From Candidatus Competibacteraceae bacterium (lineage in GTDB: Bacteria > Pseudomonadota > Gammaproteobacteria > Competibacterales > Competibacteraceae): a DNA stretch of 6,221 nucleotides. Both the position numbers and the translations under genes were made by a program. The notes under the pieces were generated by a model, which was given only the letters and a program-made list of their open reading frames with translations, did no database searches and was not told where the DNA came from. The DNA lies in NCBI GenBank assembly GCA_007120095.1, contig SKOM01000240.1:1-6221 (forward strand), written 5' to 3'. Below, one piece after another: positions 1-6,221 of the stretch. Each line of letters starts with the position of its first letter. The first letter of the stretch is position 1.

Positions 1-1055
1 CATTTATAAAAATCGGCTAACTCAGCCAGTTCGGCTAAGGCTTGGGACACTGTCGGCTGGTCTTGATGACCCTCAATATCGACAAAGAATAGCTGATCCC
101 AAGGCGGCTGCCGCGAGGGACGCGATTCGATGCGGCTGACTGCAATCTGATGGCGCGCCAGGGGTTCGAGAATGCGGTGTAATAAACCGGTGTGGTCAGC
201 CGCTGCAATCAGCACTGTGGTGCGATCTTGTCCAGAAGCCGCCACCGGCTCATGGCCGATGATTAAATAACGGGTGGCCATGTCGGGGTTATCTTCAATA
301 TTGCTGGCTAGAATCGACAGTTCATAAACCTCAGCCGCAATCGGACTGGTGATGGCCGCACTGCTGCTGTCTTTGGCAGCACGCTGGGCGGCTTCACTGT
401 TGCTGGCGACTACAATGCGCTCGACCTGAGGCAGATTACCATCCAACCACTCCCGACATTGCAATAGAGCCTGACGACGGGCATACAGGCGTTCGATTTC
501 TTTCAGTCCGGCGGCACGGCTGATCAATTGCTGATGTACCGGCACTACCGTCTCGCCGCAGATACATAAAGGCGACTGGGCAAAACGTTCTAACGTCTGC
601 CCAACGACGGCTTCGGTGGAGTTATCCACCGGGACGACGGCAAAATCCGCCGTCTCGGCTTCGACCTCACGAAACGCATCATCAATCGAGGCCACCGCTG
701 TGGTGCGAACCGCTCGCCCAAAATGATGCAGGGCGGCATGATGGGTGAACGTGCCGGGCGGGCCGAGATAAGCCACCGTCAGTGATTGCTCTAAGGCCAG
801 ACAAGCACTGATAATTTCCCGAAACAAGCGCACCATGGTGCGGTCTCTCAACGGGCCGGTGTTGCGTTCACGCACCCGGCGCAGAATTTGCGCCTCGCGC
901 TCCGGGCGATAATAACGCGCCTTGGCACCCGGTTGCTGTTTCAACTCAGCGACTTGCTGGGCGCAGTGGGCACGCTCGGACAGCAGGTGCTGAATCTGTT
1001 CATCTAGATTATCGATACGTTCGCGTAAACTGCGTAAGGTGGGAGAAGCGGCCAT
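1..1055 (-). CDS. pheA: P-protein: chorismate mutase / prephenate dehydratase, 3' end cut by window edge
   Basis: This cytoplasmic bifunctional enzyme converts chorismate to prephenate and then to phenylpyruvate for phenylalanine synthesis. I translated 351 codons from ATG at 1055. Residues 1-90 form an AroQ chorismate mutase domain, with R11, R28, K39, R53, E54 and Q90 aligning to E. coli R11, R28, K39, R51, E52 and Q88. Residues 93-268 are the prephenate dehydratase domain, with GPPGTF (98-103), NSTE (145-148) and TRY (261-263). From about residue 278 there is an ACT regulatory domain with the ESRP motif (310-313), which in the family binds phenylalanine for feedback inhibition. The frame is still open at the edge (partial codon TG, perhaps Trp), and by comparison with relatives only a few residues are missing. 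It starts 2 bases after the gyrA stop with no clear Shine-Dalgarno sequence, which suggests translational coupling. Several dehydratase motifs differ from the usual form (see findings). Confidence 0.95.
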   Translation of the reverse strand, partial: MAASPTLRSLRERIDNLDEQIQHLLSERAHCAQQVAELKQQPGAKARYYRPEREAQILRRVRERNTGPLRDRTMVRLFREIISACLALEQSLTVAYLGPPGTFTHHAALHHFGRAVRTTAVASIDDAFREVEAETADFAVVPVDNSTEAVVGQTLERFAQSPLCICGETVVPVHQQLISRAAGLKEIERLYARRQALLQCREWLDGNLPQVERIVVASNSEAAQRAAKDSSSAAITSPIAAEVYELSILASNIEDNPDMATRYLIIGHEPVAASGQDRTTVLIAAADHTGLLHRILEPLARHQIAVSRIESRPSRQPPWDQLFFVDIEGHQDQPTVSQALAELAELADFYK

Positions 1056-1057
1056 AA

Positions 1058-3643
1058 TTATTCGTCGTTCGGCGCTTGGTCAGTGAGATCGATATCGGGG
1101 TCTTGAACCTCGACGGTTTCATCGGCTTCGATCCGAGCCAGCCCGATGAGCTGTTCATCACTTTGTAAGCGGATCAGTCTGACCCCTTGAGTATTGCGCC
1201 CGACCAAAGAAATTTCAGCCACACGGGTGCGCACGAGAGTGCCGGCATTAGTGATCAGCATGATTTGATCGTCATCGGTGACCTGGGTGGCACCGATCAC
1301 CTGCCCATTGCGGGCTGAAGTTTTAATGCTGATGACCCCCTGGCCACCACGCCCCCTGAGGGGATAGTCATCCACTAAGGTGCGCTTACCGTAACCGTTG
1401 GCCGTCACGGTCAGCACTGCGCCCTGATCCACCACCAGCAGGGCGATAATGCGCTGGCCGCTGGCCAAACGCATACCGCGAACCCCACGCGACGAACGGT
1501 TCAGCGAGCGAATCGTGCTTTCGGGAAACCGGATGGCTTTACCGGCATCACTGAGTAACATAATATCGCGGCTGCCGTCGGTAATGGCGACACCCACCAG
1601 TTGATCATCCTCATCCAGATTGATCGCGATAATCCCGCCACTACGGGGCCGGGAATAGTCAATCAGCGGCGTTTTCTTGACCGTGCCCTGAGCCGTGGCG
1701 AAAAACACCCAGTGTTCGGCATCAAATTCACGCACTGGCAATATAGCACTGATCCGCTCGCCGGCTTCCAGCGGTAATAGATTATTGATCGGTTTGCCTC
1801 GCGCCCCGCGCCCTGCTAGTGGTAATTCATACACTTTGCGCCAATACACCTTGCCGCGATTGCTAAAACACAACAGGGTATCGTGGGAGTTTGCCACCCA
1901 GAGTTTGTCGATAAAGTCTTCATCTTTAATATCGGCAGCACTGCGCCCGCGTCCGCCACGATGTTGAGCGCGGTAGCTGGTCAGCGGCTGAATTTTGGCA
2001 TAACCCGTGTGCGATAGGGTTACCACCATGTCTTCTCGGGGGATAAGATCTTCAAGGCTGAGATCGGACTGATCAAACCGAATCTCCGTGCGGCGCGGAT
2101 CATTGTACTGTTCGCTCAGCTCGCGCAGCTCATCGCGGATCACCTGTAGCAGACGCTCCGGATCGGTGAGAATATCTAATAAATCAGCAATTTTATCCAG
2201 CAGCTCACGGTATTCACTGTGAATACGTTCTTGTTCCAATCCGGTCAGCCGGTGTAAGCGCAAATCAAGAATGGCTTGGGCTTGGGTCGGCGATAACCGA
2301 TAACCGTTGTCCATCAGGCCATATTCGCTCTCATCAACGCCCTCGGCTAATCCGGTCAATGCGGCAGCACGCTCCAGCAAAGCACTGACACTGCCTGGCT
2401 GCCATGTTCGCTCCAGCAAAGCGGCTTTAGCTTCAGCCGGACCGGGAGCTTGGCGGATCAGGGCAATCAGTTCATCAATATTGGCCAGCGCGACGGCCAA
2501 ACCTTCTAGGATGTGGGTACGATCACGGGCCTTGCCGAGTTCGAACAGAGTGCGTCGGGTGACCACTTCGCGGCGATGGCGGATAAACGCTTGCAGTATC
2601 TGCTGGAGATTCAGCAACTGCGGCTGACCATCGATCAGCGCCACCATATTGATGCCAAACACCGTTTGCATTTGAGTGTGCTGATAAAGATTGTTCAGCA
2701 CCACATCGGGCATTTCGCCACGGCGCAGTTCGATGTACATGCGTAAACCGTCTTTGTCGGACTCGTCGCGCAGCTCGATGATGCCATCAAGCTTTTTTTC
2801 CTTGACCAGCTCGGCAATTTTTTCCAGTAACCGCGCTTTATTGACCTGATACGGCAGCTCGGTGACGATAATCGCCTGTTTGCCTGAATCCAGTTCTTCA
2901 ATATGAGTACGGGCGCGAATATAAACCCGACCCCGGCCACTATGATAGGCTTCGTGGATACCGCTGGCACCATTGATAATTGCGGCTGTGGGGAAATCCG
3001 GGCCGGGCAAGTAATCAATGAGTTCATCAACACTGAGATCCGGATTGTCGATTAAGGCAATACAGGCTGCGACCACCTCCCCCAGATTATGCGGCGGAAT
3101 ATTCGTAGCCATACCCACAGCAATCCCGGTAGCGCCATTGACCAATAGATTAGGAATTCGGGTGGGAAATACCACCGGCTCCTGTTCTGAGGCGTCGTAA
3201 TTAGGCGCAAAATCGACGGTTTCTTTATCGATATCGGCTAAAATCTGCTGACTGATGCGCGCCATGCGCACTTCGGTGTAGCGCATCGCCGCAGGGGCAT
3301 CGCCGTCAATAGAGCCGAAATTACCTTGACCATCAACCAGCATATAGCGCATCGCAAACGGCTGCGCTAAGCGGACGATGGTGTCATAAACCGCAGCATC
3401 GCCATGTGGATGGTATTTACCAATCACATCGCCGACCACGCGGGCGGATTTTTTATAGGGTTTGTTCCACTCGTTGCCCAGCTCGCTCATGGCGAACAGT
3501 ACCCGCCGGTGCACGGGCTTTAAACCATCACGCACATCCGGCAAGGCCCGTCCTACGATCACACTCATGGCGTAATCGAGGTACGATTGTTTCATCTCAT
3601 CTTCGAGATTGACGGGCAAGATTTCTTTTGCAAAATCAGCCAT
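1058..3643 (-). CDS. gyrA: DNA gyrase subunit A
   Basis: This is the breakage-reunion subunit of DNA gyrase. With GyrB (A2B2) it introduces negative supercoils using ATP. The protein has 861 residues against 875 in E. coli. The N-terminal winged-helix/tower region contains the quinolone-determining segment (about 67-106) and the catalytic tyrosine Y122 in AAMRYTE, at exactly the E. coli position. Position 83 is Ala rather than Ser, while D87 is kept. The C-terminal beta-pinwheel (about 535-840) wraps DNA. Its GyrA box is Q560-H-R-G-G-R-G566, with His where Arg or Lys is usual. The protein ends in an acidic tail (about 839-861), as many gammaproteobacterial GyrA proteins do. The ATG at 3643 is preceded by AAGGA, and the N-terminus aligns with E. 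coli. pheA follows at once, and a kinase gene is divergent upstream. No frameshift or truncation is seen. Confidence 0.99.
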   Translation of the reverse strand: MADFAKEILPVNLEDEMKQSYLDYAMSVIVGRALPDVRDGLKPVHRRVLFAMSELGNEWNKPYKKSARVVGDVIGKYHPHGDAAVYDTIVRLAQPFAMRYMLVDGQGNFGSIDGDAPAAMRYTEVRMARISQQILADIDKETVDFAPNYDASEQEPVVFPTRIPNLLVNGATGIAVGMATNIPPHNLGEVVAACIALIDNPDLSVDELIDYLPGPDFPTAAIINGASGIHEAYHSGRGRVYIRARTHIEELDSGKQAIIVTELPYQVNKARLLEKIAELVKEKKLDGIIELRDESDKDGLRMYIELRRGEMPDVVLNNLYQHTQMQTVFGINMVALIDGQPQLLNLQQILQAFIRHRREVVTRRTLFELGKARDRTHILEGLAVALANIDELIALIRQAPGPAEAKAALLERTWQPGSVSALLERAAALTGLAEGVDESEYGLMDNGYRLSPTQAQAILDLRLHRLTGLEQERIHSEYRELLDKIADLLDILTDPERLLQVIRDELRELSEQYNDPRRTEIRFDQSDLSLEDLIPREDMVVTLSHTGYAKIQPLTSYRAQHRGGRGRSAADIKDEDFIDKLWVANSHDTLLCFSNRGKVYWRKVYELPLAGRGARGKPINNLLPLEAGERISAILPVREFDAEHWVFFATAQGTVKKTPLIDYSRPRSGGIIAINLDEDDQLVGVAITDGSRDIMLLSDAGKAIRFPESTIRSLNRSSRGVRGMRLASGQRIIALLVVDQGAVLTVTANGYGKRTLVDDYPLRGRGGQGVISIKTSARNGQVIGATQVTDDDQIMLITNAGTLVRTRVAEISLVGRNTQGVRLIRLQSDEQLIGLARIEADETVEVQDPDIDLTDQAPNDE

Positions 3644-3655
3644 TAAAAAATAACA

Positions 3656-3660
3656 TCCTT
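3656..3660 (-). promoter_or_regulatory. Shine-Dalgarno of gyrA
   Basis: Read on the minus strand this is AAGGA, 12 bases before the gyrA ATG, with an A/T-rich spacer. The spacing is a little long, but it is the only purine-rich match nearby and it supports the start at 3643. Confidence 0.6.
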
Positions 3661-3704
3661 AACAGAATCGGGTAGGTTTGAACGCCGTTTAAAGTTGTGG
3701 TTTG

Positions 3705-3717
3705 CTAAACAGTTTAG
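3705..3717. repeat. 13-base palindrome upstream of gyrA (candidate operator)
   Basis: CTAAAC-A-GTTTAG is a perfect inverted repeat with 6-base arms around one central base. It lies 62-74 bases before the gyrA start codon. A possible extended -10 for gyrA (minus-strand TGC followed by TATCCT, 3716-3724) touches its edge, so a bound protein could affect initiation. The -35 of that promoter is poor, so the promoter itself is only a guess. There is no U-tract, so it is not an intrinsic terminator. Confidence 0.35.
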
Positions 3718-3743
3718 GATAGCACATCGGCAAAGCTCTTGGC

Positions 3744-3759
3744 TTAGAACCTGTTCTAA
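3744..3759. repeat. 16-base palindrome in the gyrA/kinase divergent region (candidate operator)
   Basis: TTAGAAC-CT-GTTCTAA is a perfect inverted repeat with 7-base arms and a 2-base centre. It lies roughly midway between the divergent genes: about 101-116 bases before the gyrA start and about 83-98 bases upstream of the predicted kinase transcription start. Its right arm runs into a second copy of CTAAAC (3756-3761), the arm sequence of the palindrome at 3705-3717. The symmetry and size fit a dimeric DNA-binding protein. I cannot name the regulator. It resembles the GAAC/GTTC of Bacillus-type LexA sites, but the spacing is 2 rather than 4 bases. Confidence 0.45.
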
Positions 3760-3829
3760 ACTTGAAAGAAAGTGAATAAGGCTAATCCAGCGATCCGGGC
3801 GGTTTTAAAAACAGCCTCTTAAACTGGCT

Positions 3830-3835
3830 TATAAT
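3830..3835 (+). promoter_or_regulatory. -10 element of the kinase gene promoter
   Basis: The sequence is a perfect TATAAT. Transcription would start near 3842, giving a leader of about 28 bases to the kinase ATG at 3870. There is no convincing -35: the 17-base position (3807-3812) reads AAAAAC. A weak -35 beneath a strong -10 is compatible with activator dependence, or with help from the A/T tract at 3803-3811. Confidence 0.55.
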
Positions 3836-3857
3836 ACGCGCAGTTCTGTGTGGGCGT

Positions 3858-3862
3858 GAGGA
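3858..3862 (+). promoter_or_regulatory. Shine-Dalgarno of the kinase gene
   Basis: GAGGA ends 7 bases before ATG 3870. This ideal spacing selects that ATG over the in-frame ATG at 3882. Confidence 0.75.
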
Positions 3863-3869
3863 TGGCTGT

Positions 3870-5207
3870 ATGGACGATACGATGCAAATTCCGGGCTATA
3901 TCATCGAGGGTCATATCGGCAGCGGTGCTATGGCCACTGTTTACTTGGCCTTGCATAAAAACCTGGAGCGTCGGGTAGCACTCAAACTGATGGCTGGCTC
4001 CCTGGTGACTGATGACACCTTCCGCGAGCGGTTTCTCAAGGAAGGTAAAATCGTCGCCCAGCTCAATCACCCCAATATCATCACCATTTATGACATCGGG
4101 GTGGTGCAGTCCAATTATTTCATGGCGATGGAGTATGTCAACGGTGGTACGCTCAAAGACCGAATCAAACAAGCCATGCCACCGACAGAAGCGGTTGAAA
4201 TTCTGGTAGCCTTGGCCAGCGCCTTGGGTTACGCTCATAAGCGTAATTTTATTCACCGCGATGTTAAGCCTGCGAATATTCTATTCCGGGAGGACGGTAC
4301 ACCGGTTCTGAGCGATTTTGGCATTGCTAAATCTCTAGGCGGCGGCACCCAAATGACCCGCACCGGCTGGGCTGTCGGTACGCCGAGCTATATGAGTCCC
4401 GAGCAGGCACTCGGCAAAGAGGTGGATTCACGCTGCGATCTGTACAGTCTTGGGGTGATGTTTCATGAAATGCTGACGGGTGAAAAACCTTACAAGGCCA
4501 CGGATTCCTTTGCGGTGGCGCTGATGCACGTTAACGATCCGATTCCCAAGCTGCCTGCTGAACTCAGCGCATTCCAACCGATTATCAATCGGCTGATGGC
4601 TAAAAAACCGGATGATCGATTTGCTGATGCGGATGAACTGATCACTGCGCTCAAACCGTTTCGCGCTCAACAAGTCACCGACAAAACCGCACCGAGTGCT
4701 GTCGCCAGCCGCTGGCCACTGTGGACAGGTGCGGTTACCGCGAGCCTGGTTCTGGGTCTGGGGGGCTATTTCGGCTACATGCAGTTTACGTCTAAGCCGC
4801 CACCGGCCTCTAACACCAACACCGCTTATGTCTCACCGATTGATCCGTTCGGTATAGAGCCACAGACGACTCGCCCACTCAGCCCTGCCCAGCAAGCCGA
4901 GGTGGCAGGGATGCTGGAGATGGCCGAACTCAATTTAGAATTTGGGCGCTTGGTGGATCCCCCCGTCAGCAACGCCGCCCATGGTTTCCGCGAGGTGCTC
5001 AAACTTGACCCCAGTAATGCAGCAGCGAGAGCCGGTTTGCTCCAGATCGCTGAACACTTCCTAGAGCAGGCACAGCAGGGGCTGGCCGAAGGCGATGCCC
5101 CCGGTAATCTGCGCGGTTTGGTTGAGGCCGGACTCATCGCCATGCCGAAGCATCCCGAACTGTTAGCGCTCAAACAAGAGATTGATCAGGGCTTGAATCA
5201 CCGGTAA
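3870..5207 (+). CDS. Membrane-anchored serine/threonine protein kinase with C-terminal TPR-like domain
   Basis: This is a Hanks-type (PknB-like) kinase of 445 residues. The catalytic domain (about 9-265) is complete: glycine loop G17-S-G-A-M-A-T-V24, ATP-binding lysine K39 in VALK, helix-C glutamate E58, catalytic HRD 129-131 with K133 and N136, DFG 149-151, and SPE 176-178 in the activation segment. T163 and T165 sit where M. tuberculosis PknB has its autophosphorylated T171 and T173, so activation by autophosphorylation is likely. One hydrophobic segment (about 283-304, with W282 and W285 nearby) should be a single transmembrane helix. A Pro/Thr/Ser-rich linker follows, then an Ala/Leu/Glu-rich helical region (about 338-443) with the TPR-like signature LKLDPSNAAARAGL. 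The predicted topology is cytoplasmic kinase with periplasmic C-terminus. Substrates and ligand are unknown. It is divergent from gyrA and has its own promoter, and no PP2C phosphatase gene is visible here. Confidence 0.93.
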   Translation: MDDTMQIPGYIIEGHIGSGAMATVYLALHKNLERRVALKLMAGSLVTDDTFRERFLKEGKIVAQLNHPNIITIYDIGVVQSNYFMAMEYVNGGTLKDRIKQAMPPTEAVEILVALASALGYAHKRNFIHRDVKPANILFREDGTPVLSDFGIAKSLGGGTQMTRTGWAVGTPSYMSPEQALGKEVDSRCDLYSLGVMFHEMLTGEKPYKATDSFAVALMHVNDPIPKLPAELSAFQPIINRLMAKKPDDRFADADELITALKPFRAQQVTDKTAPSAVASRWPLWTGAVTASLVLGLGGYFGYMQFTSKPPPASNTNTAYVSPIDPFGIEPQTTRPLSPAQQAEVAGMLEMAELNLEFGRLVDPPVSNAAHGFREVLKLDPSNAAARAGLLQIAEHFLEQAQQGLAEGDAPGNLRGLVEAGLIAMPKHPELLALKQEIDQGLNHR

Positions 5208-5243
5208 TTGTACTCAAGTGCTCCGGTTTGGTCGGATCGGTTC

Positions 5244-5272
5244 TTGTCCCCTGCCAATAGGATGGCGATAAT
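5244..5272 (+). promoter_or_regulatory. Sigma70-like promoter of the methyltransferase gene
   Basis: TTGTCC (5244-5249, 4 of 6 to consensus) and GATAAT (5267-5272, 5 of 6) are separated by 17 bases. Initiation would be near 5279, leaving a leader of about 33 bases. No intrinsic terminator is visible after the kinase stop at 5207, so readthrough from the kinase gene is also possible. Confidence 0.5.
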
Positions 5273-5296
5273 AGTTCTCTAAACCAACCAGCAACT

Positions 5297-5301
5297 AAGG
5301 A
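5297..5301 (+). promoter_or_regulatory. Shine-Dalgarno selecting the TTG start of the methyltransferase
   Basis: AAGGA stands 10 bases before TTG 5312. The closer ATG at 5302 is out of frame, only one base past the motif, and leads to a stop after six codons. The next in-frame ATG (codon 73) would cut out the SAM-binding motif. Confidence 0.65.
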
Positions 5302-5311
5302 ATGAATACCT

Positions 5312-5983
5312 TTGGATATTAACGCAATTCAAAAATCCTATCGCCGTTACGCTGGCCGATATGATTTCTATTTCGGAGCCTTATTTCAGCCGGGGCGCAA
5401 GGCGGTCATCGCACTGCTGGATTGCCAACCCGGGGATCACATTCTGGAAGTCGGTGTCGGTACAGGGCTGTCGTTGCCATTGTATCCCCATGATGTTCAG
5501 GTTTCCGGTATTGATGTATCACCGGAAATGCTGGCTAAAGCTCGACAACGCTGTCAGGAAATGGAACTCAAACAGGTTGAACTGCATGAGATGGATGCCG
5601 AGGCGATGAGCTTTGCTGACCACAGTTTCGATAAAGTCGTGGCGATGTATGTGGCGTCCGTGGTGCCCAATCCACGTCAGCTCATTGCCGAAATGGCTAG
5701 AGTTTGCCGACCCGGCGGGGAGCTGTTCATTGTCAATCATTTTCACAGTACTCATCCGGTGATAAACCGCTTGGAGAAAATGGCGGCCCCTTTATCCAAG
5801 CTGATGGGGTTCCGACCCGATTTTGAGCTGGAGGAGTTTATTCAGGCGACTCATCTCAATGTTGTGGAACGCTCACCGGTTAACTTATGGGGATACTGGA
5901 CGCTGTTACGTGCGATTAACTCAGATCAACTGAGTGTCAGCCACGAGCCCACAATCCCCATGCAGACCGCCGCATCACGTTAA
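5312..5983 (+). CDS. Class I SAM-dependent methyltransferase, PmtA/UbiE-like (probable phospholipid N-methyltransferase)
   Basis: This 223-residue protein has the class I Rossmann methyltransferase order. The N-terminal segment YRRYAGRYDFYFGALFQPGR resembles Rhodobacter-type phosphatidylethanolamine N-methyltransferases. Motif I is LEVGVGTGLSLPLYP (45-59), the strand-2 acidic residue is D68 in GIDVS, D95-A-E97 matches the motif II region, then S105FDKVVAMYVASVVPNP and the CRPGGE turn (132-137). The phrase LEVGVGTGLSLPLYP and the VVPNP segment favour the PmtA type, which methylates phosphatidylethanolamine to phosphatidylcholine, over ubiquinone UbiE. The substrate is inferred from family resemblance, not shown. 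No signal peptide or membrane helix is evident, which fits a peripheral membrane enzyme. The last 20 or so residues are a polar tail outside the fold. The start is TTG, supported by AAGGA and by N-terminal homology. phoB lies downstream behind its own promoter. Confidence 0.85.
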   Translation: MDINAIQKSYRRYAGRYDFYFGALFQPGRKAVIALLDCQPGDHILEVGVGTGLSLPLYPHDVQVSGIDVSPEMLAKARQRCQEMELKQVELHEMDAEAMSFADHSFDKVVAMYVASVVPNPRQLIAEMARVCRPGGELFIVNHFHSTHPVINRLEKMAAPLSKLMGFRPDFELEEFIQATHLNVVERSPVNLWGYWTLLRAINSDQLSVSHEPTIPMQTAASR

Positions 5984-6006
5984 ATAGCTCAGTACTATCA
6001 TCAACA

Positions 6007-6039
6007 CTGTCATTTGATTGCAATATTTCTGACATATAG
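6007..6039 (+). promoter_or_regulatory. Pho box of phoB: three 11-base units
   Basis: Three consecutive 11-base units read CTGTCATTTGA (6007-6017), TTGCAATATTT (6018-6028) and CTGACATATAG (6029-6039). Each is a PhoB half-site (consensus CTGTCAT) followed by four mostly A/T bases. The outer units match the half-site well (7/7 and 6/7) and the middle one is degenerate (TTGCAAT). As recalled for E. coli phoB, the last unit begins CTGAC and runs into the -10 element. This predicts autoactivation by phosphorylated PhoB under phosphate limitation. Confidence 0.8.
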
Positions 6040-6040
6040 T
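6035..6040 (+). promoter_or_regulatory. -10 element of phoB
   Basis: TATAGT matches TATAAT at 5 of 6 positions. No -35 consensus exists 16-18 bases upstream. The Pho box occupies that place, as expected for a PhoB-activated promoter. Transcription would start near 6047, about 40 bases before the ATG. Confidence 0.65.
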
Positions 6041-6086
6041 GGGTGCTCAAGCCTTTCAACCTTATGTGCCGGATTATTGCAAAATT

Positions 6087-6221
6087 ATGACGACAGCGAC
6101 TATTTTGATTGTTGAAGATGAGCGTCCTATTCGGGATATGCTACGGTTTGCACTGCATGCTTCGGGTTACCAGACGGTTGAGGCCGCTGACAACTGTGAA
6201 GCGCGGGTGCGCTTGGCAGAG
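6087..6221 (+). CDS. phoB: Phosphate regulon response regulator PhoB, N-terminal receiver fragment (cut by window edge)
   Basis: The first 45 codons are present. They encode the beginning of a CheY-like receiver domain: TILIVEDERPIRDMLRFAL, with the acidic Mg2+-binding residues E10 and D11. The pattern VEDExPIRxMLRFAL...GYxxVEA.....A...L.E is closest to PhoB among OmpR-family regulators. The phosphorylated aspartate and the winged-helix output domain lie beyond the window. In the Pho system, PhoR phosphorylates PhoB at low phosphate, and PhoB then activates phosphate uptake and scavenging genes. ATG 6087 is chosen because it places the first strand at the usual distance. An in-frame GTG at 6066 would add seven residues. 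No strong Shine-Dalgarno precedes either start. The Pho box upstream independently supports the identification. Confidence 0.88.
   Translation, partial: MTTATILIVEDERPIRDMLRFALHASGYQTVEAADNCEARVRLAE

Noticed and set aside
2695..3033. Minus-strand open frame of 112 codons inside gyrA in another frame
   Set aside because: gyrA is continuous and conserved through this stretch, so this is a shadow frame.
3744..3759. LexA (SOS) box interpretation of the 16-base palindrome
   Set aside because: It lacks the CTGT-N8-ACAG gammaproteobacterial form, and the GAAC/GTTC spacing is 2 rather than the 4 of the Bacillus type.
3819..4256. Minus-strand open frame of 145 codons overlapping the kinase gene start
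   Set aside because: It lies antisense to the conserved kinase domain, covers the kinase promoter, and has no recognisable domain; it is explained by codon bias of the real gene.
4826..5173. Minus-strand open frame of 115 codons over the kinase C-terminal domain
   Set aside because: Its Ser/Ala/Pro-rich composition is typical of the antisense of a GC-biased gene; no start signal or domain is seen.
5302..5322. Tiny ATG-initiated frame just before the methyltransferase
   Set aside because: It has six codons and its ATG is one base from the AAGGA, too close for efficient initiation; the TTG at 5312 has proper spacing and homology.
5919..5935. Inverted repeat ACTCAG-ATCAA-CTGAGT near the end of the methyltransferase gene
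   Set aside because: It is inside the coding region, has only a 6-base stem and is not followed by a T-tract, so it is not supported as a terminator.

Overview
The window looks like chromosomal DNA from a gammaproteobacterium. GyrA matches the E. coli protein residue for residue around the active site, PheA is the fused chorismate mutase/prephenate dehydratase P-protein, and the right edge holds the start of a PhoB-type regulator behind a recognisable Pho box. I cannot name the genus. The serine/threonine kinase and PmtA-type methyltransferase suggest an environmental lineage rather than an enteric one. No mobile element, CRISPR array, rRNA or tRNA was found, and all five genes look intact apart from the two cut by the window edges.

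Layout. On the minus strand, reading right to left, gyrA (3643 to 1058) is followed after only 2 bases by pheA (1055 to beyond position 1), so the two are probably cotranscribed. A 226-base divergent region (3644-3869) separates gyrA from a plus-strand gene for a membrane-anchored serine/threonine protein kinase (3870-5207). This region contains two perfect short palindromes and a consensus TATAAT on the kinase side. A 104-base gap with a good sigma70-like promoter leads to a TTG-started, PmtA/UbiE-like SAM-dependent methyltransferase (5312-5983). A 103-base gap then holds three 11-base Pho-box units overlapping a -10 element, followed by the first 45 codons of phoB (6087 to beyond 6221).

Function. 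The left half is housekeeping: DNA supercoiling and phenylalanine synthesis. The right half is regulatory and membrane-related: a kinase with a probable periplasmic sensor or scaffold domain, a probable phospholipid N-methyltransferase, and the phosphate-starvation response regulator. No shared pathway is proven. A lipid-modifying enzyme beside phoB is suggestive, but the two have separate promoters.

I did not find a clearly undescribed system. The points most worth a second look are alanine at GyrA position 83 (the quinolone-contact serine of E. coli), the palindromes in the gyrA/kinase divergent promoter region, the Pho box, and several changed family motifs in PheA and the GyrA box.
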